Assembly (NCBI GenBank): GCA_900467745.1
Contig: UBQW01000010.1
Location: 62,001 to 126,000 of the forward strand
DNA: 64,000 nucleotides
Direction of reading: 5' to 3'
Origin: Hyphomicrobiales bacterium
GTDB taxonomy: Bacteria > Pseudomonadota > Alphaproteobacteria > Rhizobiales > Rhizobiaceae
Part shown: positions 52,789 to 64,000 of the stretch, in pieces
Layout of the letters: each line of letters opens with the position of its first letter
Position numbering within the stretch: position 1 is the stretch's first letter
Position numbers and translations under genes: made by a program
Notes under the pieces: generated by a model
Seen by the model: only the letters and a program-made list of their open reading frames with translations
What the model was told of the DNA's origin: nothing
The model's database searches: none

Positions 52789-53811
52789 ATGCGAAATCTT
52801 ATTGCTGGCGCGGTCTCGGGAATTGCGATTACCCTAGCCTTGAGCGCTCCGGCGCATGCGGAAGACATTACTGCGTGCCTGGTCACCAAGACGGAGGTCA
52901 ATCCGTTCTTCGTAAAGATGAAGGAGGGCGCGTCCGCCAAGGCGAAGGAACTGGGCATCACGTTGCTCACCTTCGCGGGCAAGCAGGACGGCGACGCCGA
53001 TACGCAGATTGCCGCGATCGAATCCTGCATCGGCAGCGGCGCCAAGGGAATTCTGTTGACGCCGAACGATTCCAGCGCCCTGGTGCCCGTCATCGCCGAG
53101 GCCCGCAAGGCCGGCTTGCTGACGATCGCGCTCGACACGCCGCTCGATCCTGCCAATGCCGCCGACGCAACCTTTGCGACCGACAACTTCAAGGCCGGCG
53201 AACTCGTTGGCAAGTGGGCCGCCGGTACCCTTGGTGACAAGAGCAAAGATGCGAAGATCGCGCTTCTCAACCTCAATGCCCAGCAGATCACCGTCGACTA
53301 CATGCGCAACCAGGGCTTCCTCACCGGCTTCGGTGTCGACGTGAAGAACCCGCAGCGTATCGGCGACGAAGACGACAAGCGCATCATCGGCAATGCTGTC
53401 ACAAACGCCAACGAAGATGGTGGGCGCACCGGTATGGAAAGCCTGCTGCAGGTCGATCCCGAGATCAACCTCGTCTACACGATCAACGAACCGACTGCTG
53501 CCGGCGCATTCGAGGCGATCAAGGCTGCCGGTCGCAAGGACAAAGTCACCGTGGTGTCGATCGATGGCGGATGCCCCGGCGTCCAGAACGTCAAGGCCGG
53601 CGTGATCGGCGCCACCTCGATGCAGTTCCCACTGATGATGGCGTCGATGGGCATCGAGGCGATCAAGGCCTTTGCCGACAGCGGCAAGAAGCCGGAGCCG
53701 ACCCCCGGTCTCGATTTCTTCAATACCGGCGTCGAGCTGGTGACCGACCATCCGGTCGAAGGCCTGAAGTCGATGACTTCGGACGAAGCCTTGAAGAAGT
53801 GCTGGGGCTGA
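52789..53811 (+). CDS. Sugar ABC transporter substrate-binding protein (FrcB-like)
   Basis: A 340-residue periplasmic binding protein of the ribose/fructose (BP_4) family with signal peptide ([14 protein letters not shown], then [20 protein letters not shown]). Family marks: [73 protein letters not shown] and the closing KKCWG. It closely resembles the FrcB fructose/ribose/mannose-binding protein of Sinorhizobium as I remember it, but an uncharacterised pentose or ketohexose remains possible. First gene of a CUT2 importer operon. Confidence 0.93.
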   Translation: MRNLIAGAVSGIAITLALSAPAHAEDITACLVTKTEVNPFFVKMKEGASAKAKELGITLLTFAGKQDGDADTQIAAIESCIGSGAKGILLTPNDSSALVPVIAEARKAGLLTIALDTPLDPANAADATFATDNFKAGELVGKWAAGTLGDKSKDAKIALLNLNAQQITVDYMRNQGFLTGFGVDVKNPQRIGDEDDKRIIGNAVTNANEDGGRTGMESLLQVDPEINLVYTINEPTAAGAFEAIKAAGRKDKVTVVSIDGGCPGVQNVKAGVIGATSMQFPLMMASMGIEAIKAFADSGKKPEPTPGLDFFNTGVELVTDHPVEGLKSMTSDEALKKCWG

Positions 53812-53861
53812 TCCTGCCGCGCTAAGCCAACCCCTGACACGGTCCTCCCAAGGACGAAGCA

Positions 53862-53887
53862 GGGATGCGCGTGACGGCGCGCATCCC
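53862..53887 (+). terminator. Intercistronic stem-loop after solute-binding protein gene
   Basis: GGGATGCGC and GCGCATCCC form a perfect 9-bp stem with an 8-nt loop, 50 bp after the SBP stop and 62 bp before the permease gene. It is the third such SBP-proximal hairpin in this window. Confidence 0.7.
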
Positions 53888-53949
53888 GATGCCACCGCCG
53901 TGCCCGCGCGCAAACGCCTTACGGCGCTCCCAGGAATAAGGGATTATCA

Positions 53950-55026
53950 ATGACCAACACCGAAGGACAAGTGCCGCATGCCGACGGCATTGAAGCCAAG
54001 AGCGCCGGTGATGCCTACGCCAGGTTCGACGTGGACGATATCGGCATCATCGGCAAAGTGCAGCGCTTCCTGCACGCCTACCCGACCATCATCCCTCTGA
54101 TCGTGCTGATCCTGTCGCTGATCGGCTTCGGCCTGTTTGCCGGAAGCAAATTCTTCTCGCCCTACAACATGTCGCTGATCGTCCAGCAGGTATCGATCAT
54201 CGGTGTATTGGCGGTGGCCCAGAGCCTCGTCATCCTGACGGCCGGTATCGACCTTTCGGTTGCCGCAACCCTTGTCCTGAGCTCGGTGATCGCGGGCAAT
54301 CTCGCCGTAAAGCTCGGCTGGCCGACACCTGCAGCACTCCTTGTCGCGTTTGCCGTCGGCACCGGGATCGGGCTCTTCAACGGCTTTCTCGTCACCAAGA
54401 TCAAGCTGCCGCCCTTCATCGCGACGCTCGGCACCTGGAACGTCTTTTACGCGCTGAACCTTTATTTCTCGGGTGCGCAATCGATCCGCGGCAGCGAGAT
54501 CGATGCCGCAGCGCCGACGCTGAAATTCTTCGGCGAGAACTTCTCCGTCTTCGGCACCGAGGTCAGCTACGGCTCCATTCTCTTCGTTATCGTCTTCCTC
54601 GTGCTCTGGTATGCCCTGACGCGAACCGCCTGGGGCCGTCATATCTATGCTGTCGGCGATGACCGGGAAGCCGCAGAACTCGCGGGCATTCGGACCGACC
54701 GGGTCCTGATCTCGGTCTATGCGGTGGCCGGCCTGATCTGCGCGCTCGCCGGCTGGTCCGCGATCGGCCGTGTCGGGGCCGTCTCCCCCACCAGCTTCTT
54801 CGAAGGCAATCTCCAGTCCATCACGGCTGTCGTCATCGGAGGCATCTCGCTGTTCGGTGGAAGAGGTTCCATCCTCGGGCCGCTGATCGGCGCACTGATC
54901 GTCGGCGTATTCCAATCGGGCCTGCGCATCGCCGGCGTCGATGTGCTCTGGCAGCTCTTTGCCATCGGCTGGCTCATTCTCATTGCGGTCGCGATCGACC
55001 AGTGGATCAGAAAGGTATCTGCATGA
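53950..55026 (+). CDS. Sugar ABC transporter permease (FrcC/RbsC-like)
   Basis: A 358-residue CUT2 permease with a soluble N-terminal 40 residues, about ten hydrophobic segments and the RbsC-type motif GIDLSVAATLVLSSVIAG, followed by IKLPPFIATLGTWNVFYALN, the cytoplasmic loop AVGDDREAAELAGIRTDRV that meets the ATPase, and VVIGGISLFGGRGSILGPLI. It overlaps the ATPase start (ATGA at 55023-55026). Confidence 0.95.
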   Translation: MTNTEGQVPHADGIEAKSAGDAYARFDVDDIGIIGKVQRFLHAYPTIIPLIVLILSLIGFGLFAGSKFFSPYNMSLIVQQVSIIGVLAVAQSLVILTAGIDLSVAATLVLSSVIAGNLAVKLGWPTPAALLVAFAVGTGIGLFNGFLVTKIKLPPFIATLGTWNVFYALNLYFSGAQSIRGSEIDAAAPTLKFFGENFSVFGTEVSYGSILFVIVFLVLWYALTRTAWGRHIYAVGDDREAAELAGIRTDRVLISVYAVAGLICALAGWSAIGRVGAVSPTSFFEGNLQSITAVVIGGISLFGGRGSILGPLIGALIVGVFQSGLRIAGVDVLWQLFAIGWLILIAVAIDQWIRKVSA

Positions 55027-55802
55027 TCGAGATGTCAAAACCCGTTCTGCAGGCCAAGGGCCTTGTCAAGAAATACGGTCGCGTCGTGGCCATCGATCAT
55101 GCCGATTTCGATCTGATGCCGGGAGAGATCCTGGGGGTCATCGGTGACAACGGCGCCGGCAAGTCGAGCCTGATCAAGGCTCTGTCGGGCGCGGTGCGGC
55201 CCGATGCCGGCGAGATATTGCTTGATGGCGCGCCCATCACGTTCGGTTCGCCGATTGAGGCGAGGAAGGCCGGGATCGAGACTGTCTACCAGACGCTGGC
55301 GCTTTCTCCGGCGCTGTCGATCAGCGACAATCTCTTTCTCGGCCGCGAGATCTACAGCAACAACATCCTCGGCCGGCTCCTGCGTCAGCTGGACCGGCCA
55401 GCCATGGACCGCATTGCTCGCGAAAAACTCTCGGACCTCGGCCTGCTCACCATCCAGAATATCCAGCAAGCAGTGGAAACGCTGTCGGGTGGCCAGCGCC
55501 AGGGAGTGGCCGTTGCCCGCGCTGCCGCCTTCGGCAGCAAGGTGATCATCATGGACGAGCCGACGGCGGCGCTCGGCGTGAAGGAGTCGCGCAAGGTGCT
55601 CGACCTCATTCTCAAGGTTCGCGCGCGCGGCGTACCGATCGTCCTGATCAGCCACAACATGCCGCATGTGTTCGAGGTGGCCGATCGCATCCACATCCAC
55701 CGCCTGGGCCGCCGCGCAGCGATCATCAAGCCGTCGGATTATTCGATGTCGGACGCGGTCGCGATCATGACCGGTGCGATGGCGCCACCACTGGCGGCCT
55801 GA
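55023..55802 (+). CDS. Sugar ABC transporter ATPase (FrcA-like, single domain)
   Basis: A 259-residue ATPase: Walker A GDNGAGKSS, Q-loop VYQTLALSPALS, signature LSGGQRQ, Walker B VIIMDEPTAAL, switch LISHNMPHV. Most CUT2 importers use a duplicated RbsA-type ATPase; a single-domain form like this is characteristic of FrcA-type systems and must dimerise. ATG 55023 overlaps the permease stop; ATG 55032 (MSKPVLQAK) is an alternative. Confidence 0.94.
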   Translation: MIEMSKPVLQAKGLVKKYGRVVAIDHADFDLMPGEILGVIGDNGAGKSSLIKALSGAVRPDAGEILLDGAPITFGSPIEARKAGIETVYQTLALSPALSISDNLFLGREIYSNNILGRLLRQLDRPAMDRIAREKLSDLGLLTIQNIQQAVETLSGGQRQGVAVARAAAFGSKVIIMDEPTAALGVKESRKVLDLILKVRARGVPIVLISHNMPHVFEVADRIHIHRLGRRAAIIKPSDYSMSDAVAIMTGAMAPPLAA

Positions 55803-55822
55803 GGCAGGCGCGTAAGGAACCC

Positions 55823-56665
55823 ATGATGAAATTAGCATTCAACACCTTCCCCTTCAGCAGCTTTCCAACCTTTCTTCCGACCTACTCGCTGCCTAATACG
55901 ATCCGCACCCTTGCCGGCATCGGCTATGATGCGGTGGAGATCGGCTGCTGCGCGCCCCACGCCTGGCCGGCGCATCTGTCCAAGACGCGCCGGGCGGAGA
56001 TCCGCGCATTGGCCGACGGCGAGGGCATCGCGATCAGCAGCCTTCTGCCCGCCATCGGCGGCGGCTTTGGCTGCAATCCCTGCTCAATCCTGCATGCCGA
56101 GCGGCTGTCCACGATCGGCCACTACACCGATATCGTCGATCTCGCGCACGATCTCGGCGCCGGGATGGTGCTCTTCATCGGCGGCTGGCGGGCCGAAGAG
56201 ATGTCGCGCGAACAGGCCTGGGCGCATAGCCTGGATTGCCTGCGCAAGGTGGCCGCCCATGCCGCCGAACGCGGCATCACCATCGCTATTGAGCCGACGA
56301 CGGCGGATACCAATCTCATCGACACGGCCGCCGATGCACGGCGGATGATGGTCGAGGCGGAATGCGCCAATGTCGGCCTGATGTTCGACACTTGCCATAT
56401 CGCCTATGAGGGCCGTCCGCTGTCGTCCTATGTGACCGACATGGGCCCCAATCTGGTTCACCTGCATGCTGCCGATACCGACCGCAAGGCGATCGGCAAG
56501 GGCAATATGGATTGGGATGACCTTCTTGGCGCGCTGGTGTCCGCGGATTACCAGGGCTACTTCACCGTGGAGACAGGCTTCGGCTCCCGCGACGTCGATC
56601 CCATCGACGTCGCTAAAACGAGCCGCTCGTTCGTTCGAGACCGGCTTGCTGCCATCGGTGCTTGA
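55823..56665 (+). CDS. Sugar phosphate isomerase/epimerase-family TIM barrel protein
   Basis: A 280-residue xylose-isomerase-like barrel: GYDAVEIGC, VLFIGGW, the metal ligands ITIAIEPTT (Glu), GLMFDTCHIAYEG (Asp and His), LVHLHAADTDRKAIGKGNMD and YFTVETGFG (Glu). This is the pattern of ketose 3-epimerases and related enzymes. Two ATGs are adjacent at 55823/55826. It follows the ATPase gene by 20 bp and is the only intracellular sugar-interconverting enzyme on the plus-strand transcript, so it probably converts the imported ketose before phosphorylation by the ROK kinase (inference). Confidence 0.87.
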   Translation: MMKLAFNTFPFSSFPTFLPTYSLPNTIRTLAGIGYDAVEIGCCAPHAWPAHLSKTRRAEIRALADGEGIAISSLLPAIGGGFGCNPCSILHAERLSTIGHYTDIVDLAHDLGAGMVLFIGGWRAEEMSREQAWAHSLDCLRKVAAHAAERGITIAIEPTTADTNLIDTAADARRMMVEAECANVGLMFDTCHIAYEGRPLSSYVTDMGPNLVHLHAADTDRKAIGKGNMDWDDLLGALVSADYQGYFTVETGFGSRDVDPIDVAKTSRSFVRDRLAAIGA

Positions 56666-56729
56666 GACTATGCCGATACCACGGTTCACGTGCTCCGCGG
56701 CATCGAAGCCTTGAAGTTTGTCGCGGCGT

Positions 56730-59700
56730 TCACTCCGTTCGCCCGACAGCGTCCAACGCATTCTTCAGCTCATTCAGCCCATGTGGCTTGAGCAGCAGGA
56801 CCGTCCTGGAACTGTCGTCCATCTCGGGCTTCTTCTCCGAACCCGTCGCAAAGACGATGCCGATCTCAGGCCAGCGCTTACGCACCTCGCGACAGAAATC
56901 GTCTCCGGACATGCCTGGAAGACCGAGATCAGTCACCAGCACATCGATCGGCTCGCTTCCAAAGAGCGGAAGTGCCTCCTCGGCGGATTCGGCCTCAAGC
57001 ACCTCGTGACCGAGTTCAGCCAGCATGTCGGCGGTCGCCATCCGAATCAGCGCGTTGTCCTCGACCAGGATGACCCGGAGTGTCTTTGATACCGCCGGCG
57101 ATATGGGCGCGGCTATGGCTGCGATGGACGTGTCTTTTCTGCGCTCGACGTTCTTCTGCGTTTCGTCGATGACATGCCGGATCTTGCGGGCGAGCGCCTC
57201 GCGCGTGTAAGGCTTCGACAAAAGCTGCACGCCGGGATCGAGCCGGCCACCGTGAACGATCGAGTTTTCTGTGTAGCCCGAGGTGAAGAGCACGGCGAGG
57301 CTAGGTAACCGCTCCTTCGCCTTCTTCGCCATCTCGCTGCTTTTCAGCGGTCCTGGCATGACGACATCGGTGAAGAGCATGTCGATGTGGATACCGCTTT
57401 CGATGACCGAAAGAGCGGCCGCCGCATCGCCTGCCTTCAGAACCCGGTAGCCGAGTTCCTGCAGCATTTCGACCACGGTGGTGCGCACGCCCTCATCATC
57501 CTCGGCGACGAGAATGGTCTCAGGTCCGCCTTCGACAGGAGCATGCGGATCGATGACCTGCAGGTCTTCCTGTTGTAGCGAACGCGGCAGATACATTTTC
57601 ACCGTCGTTCCGTGTCCGACCTCGCTGTAAATCTTCACATGTCCGCCCGACTGGCGAACGAAACCATAGACCATGGAGAGGCCGAGACCTGTGCCCTTCC
57701 CCTCCGGCTTCGTCGAGTAGAACGGCTCGAACACCTTATCCAAGAGGTCGGGAGAGATACCCGCGCCGGTGTCGGTCACCGAGATCGACACGTACTGGCC
57801 GGGCACGACATCCTGGTGCTGCCTTGCATAGGCGTCGTCGACATAGGCGTTGCCGGCCTCGATCGTCAGATTGCCGAAGCCCTCCATCGCGTCGCGGGCA
57901 TTGATCGCGAGATTAAGCAGCGCGTTTTCGATCTGCATCGGGTCGACCAGCGTGTTCCACAAGCCGCCCGAGACAACCGTCTCCACCTCGACGCCTTCGC
58001 CGATCGTGCGCCGGATCATCTCGTCCATGCCGCGGATCAACCGGCCGGCATTGACGACGCGGGGATCGAGCGCCTGTCTGCGGCCGAAGGCGAGGAGCTG
58101 GGCCGCAAGCTTGGCGCCGCGTTCCACGCCGGCCAGCGCGTTGGTGATCTTGCGCTGCGCCTTGTCGTTGCCGATAACGTCGCGCGACAGCAGTTGGAGA
58201 TTGCCCGCCACCACTTGCAACAAATTGTTGAAGTCATGCGCGACGCCGCCGGTCAAATTGCCGATGGCCTCCATCTTCTGGGCCTGCTGTAGGGCAAGCT
58301 CGGTGTTGCGGAGCGCGATAGCCGCCTCGCGCTCTTCCGTCACGTCGCGGCCGACCGCATGGATTGACGCGTCATAGGGAACCGCGGTCCAGGAAATGGT
58401 GCGGTAGCTTTTATCTTTAGCCTGGTAACGATTTTCGAAGGAGAAGGTCGTCGCGCCCTCGCTGAGCTTGCCGATTTCGGTAAGTGTAGTGGCGATATCC
58501 TCGGGATGGATGAAATCGAGGAACGACCGGTTGATGAGCTCGCTTTCCTCCCAGTCGAAGACCGTCTTCCATGCCGGATTGACAGCCGTTATCTTGGCCT
58601 CGAAGTCGGCGACCAGCATGATATCTGTCGACAGCCGCCACATCCGGTCGCGATCGGCGGTGCGCTCGGCAACGCGCTGCTCGAGCGTTTCGTTCAGGGC
58701 CTCAAGCTTCGCGCGCGTCTCGCGCTGGTCCTCGATATCGGTATTGGTGCCGATCCAGCGGAAAACGCGGCCATCCTCGTCGCGCGACGGCACCGCGCGT
58801 GCGATGTGCCATCGATAGGAACCATCGGCGCGCCTCAGCCTGAGGTCGGTTTCATAGGCCTCACCCGACGACAAGGCGGACCGCCAGCGGTCAGACATGG
58901 CGGTGAAATCGTCGGGGTGGACGATCTTGGTCCAGGCGCCACCGTCGAGTTCGCCCGGTGCCGCACCGGCATATTCATAGACGCGCTCGTTGAACCAATC
59001 GAGCTGGCCATCGGGCCGCGCGGTCCAGACGTGATTGGGTATCGCCTGGGCGAGCGCGCGGAAGCGGGCCTCGCTTTCTCTCAGTTCGCGCTGCGCCTTG
59101 CGCCGGTCGGTCACGTCCTGGACGACGCCGACGAAGCGCAGTGGCTTGCCGCTGGCGTCGCGCTCGAACTCTCCCTTGCGGGCGATGACGCGCTTCTGGC
59201 CATTGTCGGCGCGGCGGATGCGGTACTCGACGTTCAAGGGCGAGGCGCCCTCCGCCCGCGTCCTGCCATTGGAGCTGATCTCGCGGTCTTCCTCGACAAT
59301 CAGGCCTTCCAGCGTTTCGATGCGGACATCGCCGGCATCTTCATATCCGTAGATCTTGCAGAATTCCGGCGTGGCGTTGAGGATATTGGTTTCGAGATCG
59401 AGCGAAAAAACGCCGACGCCACCGGCCTCCTGCGCCCGGCGCAGCCGCGCTTCGGCTTCGCTAAGCGCCTGCGCCGTCAGATGCTCCTCCGTGCGGTCAC
59501 GCAGAACTTTCACCAAACCGACGGGCGTTCCGTCCTCGTCGCGGATGGGGCGGATTTCTCCGTTGGCCCAAAAACGTTCGCCGGATTTGCGAAGATGCCA
59601 CCGGTCGTGATGGGCGTTGCCTTGCCTCAGTGCCGCCGCCATCGCCTCGCTCGCCTTGTCGGCCGCGCGATCCTCGGGCGTGAAGAGCAGTTGCCAATGC

Positions 59701-60728
59701 TTGCCGGCGACCTCGTCTTCGGTCCATCCGAAGATGCGGCGTGCGCCCTCGTTCCAGCGCAGGATGATCCCATCCAGATCGAGAGCGAGAATGGCGTAGT
59801 CGATGGCCCCGTCCATGATCTGACGGCTCTGCCGCTCGGCTGCCCGAAGCCCCTCCTCCGCCGCGACGCGGTCGGTGACATCGGACCCTTGCACGAAAAC
59901 GCCGACGATGCTGCCATCCGGTTCCGTTACCGGTTGATAGACGAGGTCGACATATTTGCGTTCGACCGGATCATCGGAGGAGACCTGCAGATCGACCGGC
60001 AGCGCCCGCCCCTCATAGGCGACGCCCGACGTATAGACCTGATCGAGTAGTTCGTAATAGCCCTGTCCGTGCAGCTCCGGCAGCGCATCGCGCACCGACA
60101 TGCCGATAACATTACGCCCGCCGACAAGCTGGTTATAGGCCGCGTTAGTCAGCTCGAAGACATGGTGGGGGCCGTGCATCATCGCGACGAAGCCGGGCGC
60201 TTGCTCGAACATGCGCCGCAGCCGCTCCTGCTCGCCGTTGCGCCAGCGCTCGGCCGCCACCTTGGCGGTCGTCTCGACCACGATCGCGATCACCCCGCAC
60301 GGACGGCCGTCCTCATCCATGACAGGCGAATAGTCGAGGTTCATGAAGACCTGTTCGGGCTTGCCTGTCCGGAAGAGCGTCAGCTCCTGATCCTGATAGG
60401 CGAGCGTCTTGCCGGCCAATCCCACCTTCATGACATTGTCGTTGAAGTCGGCGACCTCGGGCCAGCCCTCGCGCACCTTCGAGCCCAGAAGTTGCGGATG
60501 CCGGCCACCAGCAAAGACCGAATAGGCATCATTATAGATCATGACGCCGTCTTCGCCCCAGAGCGTTACGATCGGCACCGGCGACTGCAGAATGGTCGAG
60601 GTCGTGACCTTCACGGCGTTCGGCCAAAGCGAAGGTGGACCGAGAGAGGTCTTCACCCAGTTGAAGCCGCGGATAAGCCGGGCGAGCTCGCCGTCATGGG
60701 CGAGAAAATCAAATTCATCAGGTTTCAT
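56730..60728 (-). CDS. Hybrid histidine kinase: six PAS-type domains, HisKA, HATPase, two receivers
   Basis: A 1332-residue soluble sensor. Approximate order: PAS 40-165, PAS 180-300, PAS 310-430, PAS 440-555 (PAS with PAC, DRRKAQRELRESEARFRALA linker), PAS 565-685, PAS 705-820, HisKA with phosphorylated H831 in GGVAHDFNNLL, HATPase (NLAINARDAME; GAGISPDLLDKVFEPFYSTK; GTGLGLSMVYGFV), receiver 1 (D1121 in FTDVVMPG) and receiver 2 (D1267 in VTDLGLPGMSG). No membrane segment is seen, so it senses cytoplasmic signals, possibly redox or light via PAS. No separate output regulator lies nearby; phosphorelay to an unlinked protein is expected. Convergent with the epimerase gene (64-bp gap). Confidence 0.93.
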   Translation of the reverse strand: MKPDEFDFLAHDGELARLIRGFNWVKTSLGPPSLWPNAVKVTTSTILQSPVPIVTLWGEDGVMIYNDAYSVFAGGRHPQLLGSKVREGWPEVADFNDNVMKVGLAGKTLAYQDQELTLFRTGKPEQVFMNLDYSPVMDEDGRPCGVIAIVVETTAKVAAERWRNGEQERLRRMFEQAPGFVAMMHGPHHVFELTNAAYNQLVGGRNVIGMSVRDALPELHGQGYYELLDQVYTSGVAYEGRALPVDLQVSSDDPVERKYVDLVYQPVTEPDGSIVGVFVQGSDVTDRVAAEEGLRAAERQSRQIMDGAIDYAILALDLDGIILRWNEGARRIFGWTEDEVAGKHWQLLFTPEDRAADKASEAMAAALRQGNAHHDRWHLRKSGERFWANGEIRPIRDEDGTPVGLVKVLRDRTEEHLTAQALSEAEARLRRAQEAGGVGVFSLDLETNILNATPEFCKIYGYEDAGDVRIETLEGLIVEEDREISSNGRTRAEGASPLNVEYRIRRADNGQKRVIARKGEFERDASGKPLRFVGVVQDVTDRRKAQRELRESEARFRALAQAIPNHVWTARPDGQLDWFNERVYEYAGAAPGELDGGAWTKIVHPDDFTAMSDRWRSALSSGEAYETDLRLRRADGSYRWHIARAVPSRDEDGRVFRWIGTNTDIEDQRETRAKLEALNETLEQRVAERTADRDRMWRLSTDIMLVADFEAKITAVNPAWKTVFDWEESELINRSFLDFIHPEDIATTLTEIGKLSEGATTFSFENRYQAKDKSYRTISWTAVPYDASIHAVGRDVTEEREAAIALRNTELALQQAQKMEAIGNLTGGVAHDFNNLLQVVAGNLQLLSRDVIGNDKAQRKITNALAGVERGAKLAAQLLAFGRRQALDPRVVNAGRLIRGMDEMIRRTIGEGVEVETVVSGGLWNTLVDPMQIENALLNLAINARDAMEGFGNLTIEAGNAYVDDAYARQHQDVVPGQYVSISVTDTGAGISPDLLDKVFEPFYSTKPEGKGTGLGLSMVYGFVRQSGGHVKIYSEVGHGTTVKMYLPRSLQQEDLQVIDPHAPVEGGPETILVAEDDEGVRTTVVEMLQELGYRVLKAGDAAAALSVIESGIHIDMLFTDVVMPGPLKSSEMAKKAKERLPSLAVLFTSGYTENSIVHGGRLDPGVQLLSKPYTREALARKIRHVIDETQKNVERRKDTSIAAIAAPISPAVSKTLRVILVEDNALIRMATADMLAELGHEVLEAESAEEALPLFGSEPIDVLVTDLGLPGMSGDDFCREVRKRWPEIGIVFATGSEKKPEMDDSSRTVLLLKPHGLNELKNALDAVGRTE

Positions 60729-60851
60729 GGACGTCGACCGGTTGCTCCCGCCAGTTATGTAGCGGAAACATCGACTTGGGGAAGTGGGGCGGAGCTCAAG
60801 CCAGCGCTTTATATTAGCGGCCGAACTGGGGAGACCGGTTAGACGACCAAC

Positions 60852-63005
<2,154 letters not shown>

Positions 63006-63116
63006 CTCAAGCCTCCGCATTCTTCTTTTGCGGCAGGCTAGCATTTTATCCGCGCAGGATGCGAGCGCGATCACGCGATAATGTGGTGGTTGCTTGCGAC
63101 CTCAAGCGCGCGAGGT

Positions 63117-63968
63117 TCAATCGCGGTAGTCGAGACCGATATCGAGGATCGGCGCGCTATGCGTGATCCAGCCGACCGAGATCAGATCGACCCCCGATGC
63201 CGCGATATCGCGTGCGGTTTGAGGCGTGATGCGTCCGGAGGCCTCCGTGATCGCACGCCCGGCCACGATGCCGACTGCTTCCCGCAGCTGATGCGGGTTC
63301 ATATTGTCGAGCAGGACCGCATCCACCCCGTCGTCCATGACCTCCCGGAGCTGCTCCAGCGTGTCCACTTCTATCTCGATTTTCAGCATATGCCCTGCTG
63401 CAGCCTTGGCGCGGCGCAAGGCCTCGCGAACACTGCCAGCGATGACGATGTGGTTGTCCTTGATCAGCATCGCGTCATTTAACGCGAAGCGGTGGTTCAT
63501 ACCGCCGCCGGCGCGAACCGCGTATTTTTCGAGCGCCCTCAGTCCCGGCGTCGTCTTGCGGGTGCAAGCAACGGCCGCACCGCTTCCGGCGACCGCTTCG
63601 ACGATCGATCCCGTCACCGTTGCGATCCCTGAAAGATGGCTGAGGAAGTTGAGCGCTGTGCGCTCACCGGTCAATATCCCTCTGGACGGTCCGCTGATGG
63701 TGGCGATCACGTCACCGGGCCCGACCGGGGCTCCCTCGCGGATATGTCGGGAGACTGATATCGCGGGATCGACCAGCTCGAATGCAAGGGTGGCCGCATC
63801 CAATCCGGCGACAACGCCGGGCTGACGCGCTGCCATGACGACGGTCGATATATGGTCTTCAGGAATGACCGCAGCAGAGGTGACGTCACCGGCCATCCCC
63901 AGATCTTCGGCAAGCGCTGTTCTGACCGCAGGTTCGATGACGAGACGTGGAGGGGATGTAACGTGCAT
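63117..63968 (-). CDS. nadC: Nicotinate-nucleotide diphosphorylase (quinolinate phosphoribosyltransferase)
   Basis: NadC makes nicotinate mononucleotide from quinolinate and PRPP in de novo NAD synthesis. The 283-residue protein shows ALAEDLGMAGDVTSAAVIPE, ERTALNFLSHLSGIAT, TRKTTPGLRALEKYAVRAGG (quinolinate/PRPP-binding Arg and Lys), IKDNHI and the C-terminal ISVGWITHSAPILDIGLDY. ATG 63968 with GGAG 8 nt upstream is chosen. nadA and nadB probably lie beyond the window edge. A 111-bp gap separates it from the mutase. Confidence 0.97.
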   Translation of the reverse strand: MHVTSPPRLVIEPAVRTALAEDLGMAGDVTSAAVIPEDHISTVVMAARQPGVVAGLDAATLAFELVDPAISVSRHIREGAPVGPGDVIATISGPSRGILTGERTALNFLSHLSGIATVTGSIVEAVAGSGAAVACTRKTTPGLRALEKYAVRAGGGMNHRFALNDAMLIKDNHIVIAGSVREALRRAKAAAGHMLKIEIEVDTLEQLREVMDDGVDAVLLDNMNPHQLREAVGIVAGRAITEASGRITPQTARDIAASGVDLISVGWITHSAPILDIGLDYRD

Positions 63969-64000
63969 TTCATGCACTCCTTGCAAAGTTAGATGGGCTT

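Noticed and set aside
58506..60050. 514-codon plus-strand frame within the hybrid kinase gene
   Set aside because: Antisense of the PAS repeats; no start signal or domain.

Overview
This 64 kb GC-rich window most likely comes from an alphaproteobacterium of the Rhizobiaceae (Rhizobium/Agrobacterium/Ensifer group). The basis is family recognition, not a search: a divergent putR-putA pair, a TPP-riboswitch thiMED operon, an FrcB-type sugar ABC transporter, remnants of a rhizopine-type mocEFD oxygenase set, and many closely spaced carbohydrate/organic-acid catabolic operons, each with its own regulator. A mix of housekeeping metabolism (thiMED, nadC, methylmalonyl-CoA mutase, putA) with accessory uptake operons is what rhizobial secondary replicons (chromids) carry, but no replication gene is present to prove it. 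I saw no tRNA, rRNA, CRISPR array, transposase or integrase.

Layout. 0-2.8 kb: thiM-thiE-thiD plus the start of a short-chain dehydrogenase (minus strand), behind a TPP riboswitch. 2.9-7.2 kb: putR and putA, divergent. 7.4-10 kb: an FtsI-like transpeptidase and a dienelactone-hydrolase-family protein. 10.1-20.1 kb: a possible catabolic island: RidA, an RpiR regulator, an SDR, a GH20 hexosaminidase, an M81 peptidase and an MFS carrier on the minus strand; an NTF2-like protein, a second M81 peptidase and a D-serine-dehydratase/D-threonine-aldolase-family enzyme on the plus strand. 20.6-26 kb: a carbohydrate ABC transporter with a Gfo/Idh oxidoreductase; its promoter region shares a 23-nt element with the RidA promoter, which suggests the two loci work together.

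26.3-35.4 kb: a second Lrp-type regulator, then an aromatic/quinone-type detoxification block (MFS-ABM fusion, DoxX, YtcJ-like amidohydrolase, XapX protein, isochorismatase-fold hydrolase, ring-cleaving dioxygenase) with a divergent LysR regulator, then TehA. 35.4-42.7 kb: a LacI-controlled ABC transporter with a cytoplasmic GH127 beta-L-arabinofuranosidase, behind two LacI operators 33 bp apart. 42.8-46.3 kb: a LacI-type regulator divergent from a decayed ferredoxin/reductase/hydroxylase operon that ends in an intact PanB-like gene. 46.5-48.6 kb: Prc protease.

48.7-56.7 kb: a ROK-regulated sugar system: HAD phosphatase, inositol-monophosphatase-family enzyme, ROK kinase and ROK regulator on the minus strand; FrcB/C/A-like transporter and a TIM-barrel epimerase on the plus strand. 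The regulatory gap holds repeated elements suited to a ROK repressor. 56.7-60.7 kb: a large multi-PAS hybrid histidine kinase with two receiver domains. 60.9-64 kb: methylmalonyl-CoA mutase and nadC. All three solute-binding-protein genes are followed by a perfect G+C-rich stem-loop before the next gene of the operon.
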